Shown here in pieces: positions 12,832-15,561 of a DNA stretch of 15,561 bases; within the stretch, counting starts at the first letter, position 1; every line of letters starts with the position of its first letter. The notes below the pieces were generated by a model. The model had not been told where the DNA came from, did no database searches, and worked only from the letters and a program-made list of their open reading frames with translations. A program made the position numbers and the translations under genes. Source of the DNA: Clostridiales bacterium (lineage in GTDB: Bacteria; Bacillota; Clostridia; Oscillospirales; Oscillospiraceae); NCBI GenBank assembly GCA_003533405.1, contig DQDL01000018.1, positions 15,767 through 31,327 on the forward strand, written 5' to 3'.

Positions 12832-13524
12832 ATGGTTCAAATGAAGAATGTCACGATGGTCTATGAAAACAGCGATGTCGCTGCGCTGGATAATTTCAGC
12901 CTGACCATCAATGAGGGTGAGTTTGCCTTCCTCGTCGGTCCGTCCGGCTCCGGCAAGACCACGATAATCAAGCTGCTCACCGGCGAGATCAGACCGTCCG
13001 ACGGAAAGGTCATCGTCAACGGCTTCAATATGGGCGAGATAAAGCGCCGCAAGATGCCCAAAATGCGCAGAACGCTGGGCGTTATCTTCCAGGACTTCCG
13101 TCTTATCGAGAATATGACGGTCTATGACAATGTCGCATTTGCAATGCGCGTTGTCGGCGCATCGAACAGAGAGATAAAGGCGAGAGTTCCGCATGTTTTG
13201 GAGCTTGTCGGTCTTGACGGGCGTGAAAAGCGTCTGCCTGCCGAGCTTTCCGGCGGCGAGCAGCAGCGTGTTGCCATTGCCAGAGCGCTGGTCAACAATC
13301 CTACCATGATCATCGCCGACGAGCCTACCGGCAACCTTGACCCCGTGCGCAGCCTTGAGCTGATGCTCTTGCTTGAGAAGATAAACGAGATGGGTACCAC
13401 TATACTTGTGGTAACTCACGAGAAGGAACTGGTCAACGCATTCTCCAAGCGTGTCATCGCCATTGACGGCGGCCACCTGATCAGTGACGGAATGGATGGG
13501 TATTACAGCTATGAGATTGAATAG
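12832..13524 (+). CDS. ftsE: Cell-division ATPase FtsE
   Basis: This 230-residue ABC ATPase has Walker A GPSGSGKT (36-43), Q-loop Gln87 in FQDFRLIENMTVYDN (86-100), signature LSGGE (139-143), Walker B IIADEPTGNLDP (160-171) and switch His196. The DFRL.... and TVYDNVAFA features after the Q-loop are typical of FtsE. It forms a membrane complex with FtsX and uses ATP to drive conformational change that activates peptidoglycan hydrolases at the division site or side wall. CAGGAGG (12819-12825) sits six bases upstream of the ATG. The gene overlaps ftsX by 14 bases and forms the core of the operon. Confidence 0.95.
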   Translation: MVQMKNVTMVYENSDVAALDNFSLTINEGEFAFLVGPSGSGKTTIIKLLTGEIRPSDGKVIVNGFNMGEIKRRKMPKMRRTLGVIFQDFRLIENMTVYDNVAFAMRVVGASNREIKARVPHVLELVGLDGREKRLPAELSGGEQQRVAIARALVNNPTMIIADEPTGNLDPVRSLELMLLLEKINEMGTTILVVTHEKELVNAFSKRVIAIDGGHLISDGMDGYYSYEIE

Positions 13525-14398
13525 ATACGGATATTTGATAGGCGAAGGCTTCCGCAATATATTTACGCATGGCTTCATGTCCTTTGCCTCTGTCACGATA
13601 ATCATTGCCTGCCTTATTGTAATGGGCAGCTTCACACTTCTTGATATCAATGTAAATAACATAATCGACGACATAGGCAATCAGAACCAGATCCTCGCCT
13701 ATGTTGACGAATCAATGAGCGCACAGGATGCTTCGGCCAAGCTTCAGACGAAGATTCAAGCGATAGACAATGTCGCAAGCGTCGAGTTTGTGAGCCGCAC
13801 CGAAGCCAGGGAAGAATTCATGCAGAAGTATGACGAGAGCCTCATGGAAGGCATCGACGACTCCGTGTTCCGCCACCGCTTTGTCATTCAGCTGGTTGAT
13901 TTGAGTAAAATGGCGCAGACACAGGCCGCTATTGGAGAAATTGACGGTATCGTCAAGGTAAATGCGCCTATTGACTATGCCGACAAGTTCATCTCGGTTC
14001 GGAATGTCGTCAGCGTTGTGTCGCTTGCGCTAATAGTTGTACTCGTTTTCGTGTCCCTGTTTATTATGTCCAATACCATCAAGCTTGCAACCTTCGGCAG
14101 AAGAGAAGAGATAGCGATAATGAAGATGGTCGGCGCATCCAACAGCTTCATCCGGTGCCCGTTTATCGTCGAGGGCCTTATCCTCGGACTTGTCGGCGGC
14201 GGACTTGCTTTCCTTGCGCAGTGGGGACTGTACACCGCTCTTGAGTCGAAGATTTCCTCTAGCCTTGCGATATCTTTTATTCAGATAGTTCCGTTTACGG
14301 AGCTTTGGCCGTTCGTGCTTGCGGTGTTCGTTGCGGTAGGCGTTATAGTCGGCTCGTTCGGCGGCTCAATCGCCATCAGAAATTACCTCAAGGTCTGA
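13511..14398 (+). CDS. ftsX: Cell-division membrane protein FtsX
   Basis: The 295-residue protein has the FtsX layout: a short cytoplasmic start (RYGYLIGEGFRNIFTHGFMS), TM1 (about 24-44), an extracytoplasmic domain (about 45-165) that includes the ILAYVDESMS strand (61-70) and the VEFVSRTEA segment (91-99), then TM2 (165-186), a cytoplasmic loop FGRREEIAIMKMVGAS (195-210), TM3 (218-240) and TM4 (264-286). The extracytoplasmic loop is the part that contacts a hydrolase or adaptor. The start ATG at 13511 lies inside ftsE; two earlier in-frame codons (GTG at 13484, ATG at 13496) are rejected because family members begin near the M-R-x-x-x-Y motif. The site before it (GGATGGG, 13494-13500) is weak, so translation is probably coupled to ftsE. 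Confidence 0.94.
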   Translation: MRLNRYGYLIGEGFRNIFTHGFMSFASVTIIIACLIVMGSFTLLDINVNNIIDDIGNQNQILAYVDESMSAQDASAKLQTKIQAIDNVASVEFVSRTEAREEFMQKYDESLMEGIDDSVFRHRFVIQLVDLSKMAQTQAAIGEIDGIVKVNAPIDYADKFISVRNVVSVVSLALIVVLVFVSLFIMSNTIKLATFGRREEIAIMKMVGASNSFIRCPFIVEGLILGLVGGGLAFLAQWGLYTALESKISSSLAISFIQIVPFTELWPFVLAVFVAVGVIVGSFGGSIAIRNYLKV

Positions 14399-14409
14399 GG
14401 AGTTAAAAA

Positions 14410-14580
14410 ATGAACAGAAGACTTGTAGTATCGATACTTGCGATAATCCTTGCACTGACAATGGTGCTGAGCCTTGTGCTGAGCGTCATACCGTATACGA
14501 CGGGCGTTGTCGGACTTATGCATGAGACCGGCGGGATAAACACCGCCGCCGTGTGCGATGCAAGTGAATATGCGGATTGA
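14410..14580 (+). CDS. 56-residue secreted or membrane miniprotein in the ftsEX operon
   Basis: This short frame encodes 56 residues: a basic start (MNRRLVV), one long hydrophobic segment (about 5-29: SILAIILALTMVLSLVLSVI), and a short polar tail with LMHETGG and a Cys near the end (DASEYAD close). It could be an anchored peptide or a signal peptide with a short mature part. GAGGAG (14397-14402), overlapping the ftsX stop codon, lies seven bases upstream of the ATG, a good translation start. I do not recognise the product. In many Firmicutes this position after ftsX is held by a peptidoglycan hydrolase or activator of the EnvC/M23 kind, whose signal peptides can look like this, so the frame may be a shrunken relic or a genuine small FtsEX partner. 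Twenty bases after it, the intra-operon hairpin starts. Confidence 0.7.
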   Translation: MNRRLVVSILAIILALTMVLSLVLSVIPYTTGVVGLMHETGGINTAAVCDASEYAD

Positions 14581-14597
14581 ACCAACATAAAATATGC

Positions 14598-14628
14598 TTG
14601 ACTGGCAGTCATTGAGACTGCCAGTCAA
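14598..14628 (+). terminator. 13-bp intra-operon hairpin before the S41 protease
   Basis: A perfect 13-bp inverted repeat (14598-14610 with 14616-14628, loop of 5) lies between the miniprotein and the protease gene. The following bases (TCGTGCTGTATATC) are not a T-tract, so full termination is doubtful; partial attenuation or mRNA protection is possible. Confidence 0.55.
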
Positions 14629-14659
14629 TCGTGCTGTATATCGGAAAGGGGAAAGCAAC

Positions 14660-15561
14660 TTGAAAAAGCGCAAACTACCGAGCTTCGACAATAAAATCAA
14701 GCTGACTCACCTTATAATAGCTTGTCTTGCGGTCGCCGTGGTGACTGCCGTTTTGACCTATGTTGCGGCAATTGGCGGCTTCGGTTCAAAGCAGTATCTT
14801 GACGATGCAAGACGCTATGTTGAGATAGAGAAGATAATCGACCAAAATTACATTGGCGATGCCGATTACAACGAGCTATACAATGCCGCTGCGGCGGCCA
14901 TGGTAAAGAGCATCGGCGATAAATGGAGCTACTTCATGAGCGCCGAGGAGTACGAGGCGTACAAGCTGTCAAGCTCGAACGAATACTCCGGCATCGGCGT
15001 GAGCGTGAAGGTCAATAGCAAGGGCAAGTTTGAGGTGTTCTCCGTTGAGGAGTCAAGCCCCGCCGCAAACGCAGGCATAGCCGTCGGCGATATCATAACC
15101 GCCATCGACGGTGAGGATGTTTCCGATAAGACTCTTGAGGATGTGAGCCTTCTCATCCGCTCGAAGGTCAATAAGGACTTTCCCATGACTCTTGAAAGCG
15201 GCGGAGACACCAAAACCGTCACCGTTGCCTGCGAGATAATTTACAAAAACCCTGTAAGCTCAAGGCTTCTTGATGGCAATATCGGCTATATAAAGATAAG
15301 TAACTTTGAGGCAGGCTCAAGCGAAAACACCAAAAAGGCAATTGAGCAGCTTCTGCAGACCGGTGCGACCTCTTTCATCTTTGATGTCCGTAATAACCCC
15401 GGCGGTCTGCTCACCGAGCTTGTCGATCTGCTCGACTACATTCTGCCCGAGGGCGACCTGTTCATAAGCGTCGACAAGGAAGGCCACGAGACCGTGCAGA
15501 CCTCGGATAAGGTCAGCCTTAAAAACAAGATGGTCGTGCTCACGAACTGGTCTGCACTGCT
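14660..15561 (+). CDS. PDZ-S41 carboxy-terminal processing protease, partial (3' end outside window)
   Basis: The 300 codons visible encode a cytoplasmic start, one membrane anchor (about 17-39), a linker helix region, an N-terminal S41 segment with SIGDKWSYFMS (84-94), a PDZ domain (about 106-190: YSGIGVSV, SSPAANAGIAVGDIITAIDGEDV), and the protease domain core with NIGYIKISNF (207-216) and IFDVRNNPGGLL (240-251). The catalytic Ser region, which normally follows a VVLxN strand, is reached only as MVVLTNWSAL at the window's end, so catalysis cannot be judged. C-terminal processing proteases cleave envelope proteins and in several bacteria trim peptidoglycan hydrolases, which suits a neighbour of ftsEX. 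The start is TTG (14660-14662), with GGAAAGGGGAAAG 5-17 bases upstream. Confidence 0.9.
   Translation, partial: MKKRKLPSFDNKIKLTHLIIACLAVAVVTAVLTYVAAIGGFGSKQYLDDARRYVEIEKIIDQNYIGDADYNELYNAAAAAMVKSIGDKWSYFMSAEEYEAYKLSSSNEYSGIGVSVKVNSKGKFEVFSVEESSPAANAGIAVGDIITAIDGEDVSDKTLEDVSLLIRSKVNKDFPMTLESGGDTKTVTVACEIIYKNPVSSRLLDGNIGYIKISNFEAGSSENTKKAIEQLLQTGATSFIFDVRNNPGGLLTELVDLLDYILPEGDLFISVDKEGHETVQTSDKVSLKNKMVVLTNWSAL

Noticed and set aside
12817..13680. A 287-codon open frame on the minus strand opposite ftsE and ftsX
   Set aside because: It is antisense to two certain genes, has no ribosome binding site or recognisable domain, and its composition (His/Asp/Arg-rich with odd repeats) is that of a mirrored reading of FtsE.

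Overview
The window looks like chromosomal DNA from an anaerobic low-to-mid GC Firmicute of class Clostridia, most likely a gut-type Oscillospirales/Ruminococcaceae relative. The reasons are strong GGAGG ribosome binding sites, TTG starts on three genes, consensus SigA-type promoters with 17-base spacers, and a gene set (a PdaB-like deacetylase, a DUF4830 protein, a PucR/CdaR-type regulator, ftsEX followed by an S41 protease, and DUF1538 with a PII-like protein) typical of that group. The taxonomy is an inference from gene content only. No CRISPR array, insertion sequence or phage gene was seen.

Left part (1-4018, minus strand). The 5' end of a tRNA is cut by the window edge. A membrane-anchored polysaccharide deacetylase follows, then an apparent operon reading right to left: the C-terminal piece of a class B penicillin-binding protein, an ABC-F ATPase, and a YdcF/DUF218 membrane protein. 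The last two are joined by an ATGA overlap and the group ends in a perfect 12-bp hairpin.

Junction (about 4016-4153). The PBP remnant abuts, head to head, a 3' remnant of ftsH on the plus strand. Both genes have lost their 5' parts. This is either a real deletion between divergent genes or a chimeric assembly join, and it is the structural oddity of the window.

Middle part (4150-7635, plus). A tightly packed group encodes an HdeD-family membrane protein, a TIM-barrel protein of unknown reaction, a large duplicated DUF1538 membrane protein, and a two-domain PII-like protein two bases behind it. The last two look like a transporter with its cytoplasmic sensor and are the best candidate for a poorly described system.

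Right-middle part (7640-10800). A promoter-driven low-molecular-weight tyrosine phosphatase is translationally coupled to a 450-residue protein that I do not recognise. After a strong terminator, a near-perfect promoter drives two tandem, recently duplicated 61/62-residue hydrophobic miniproteins. An 18-bp hairpin separates them from a convergent DUF4830 protein.

Right part (10801-15561, plus). It holds an RsuA-type pseudouridine synthase, a PucR/CdaR-like regulator with its own promoter, ftsE, ftsX (overlapping), an uncatalogued 56-residue membrane/secreted miniprotein, an intra-operon hairpin, and the start of a PDZ-S41 protease that runs off the window. This is a cell-envelope/division operon in which FtsEX would control peptidoglycan hydrolysis, but the murein hydrolase often encoded next to ftsX is absent here.
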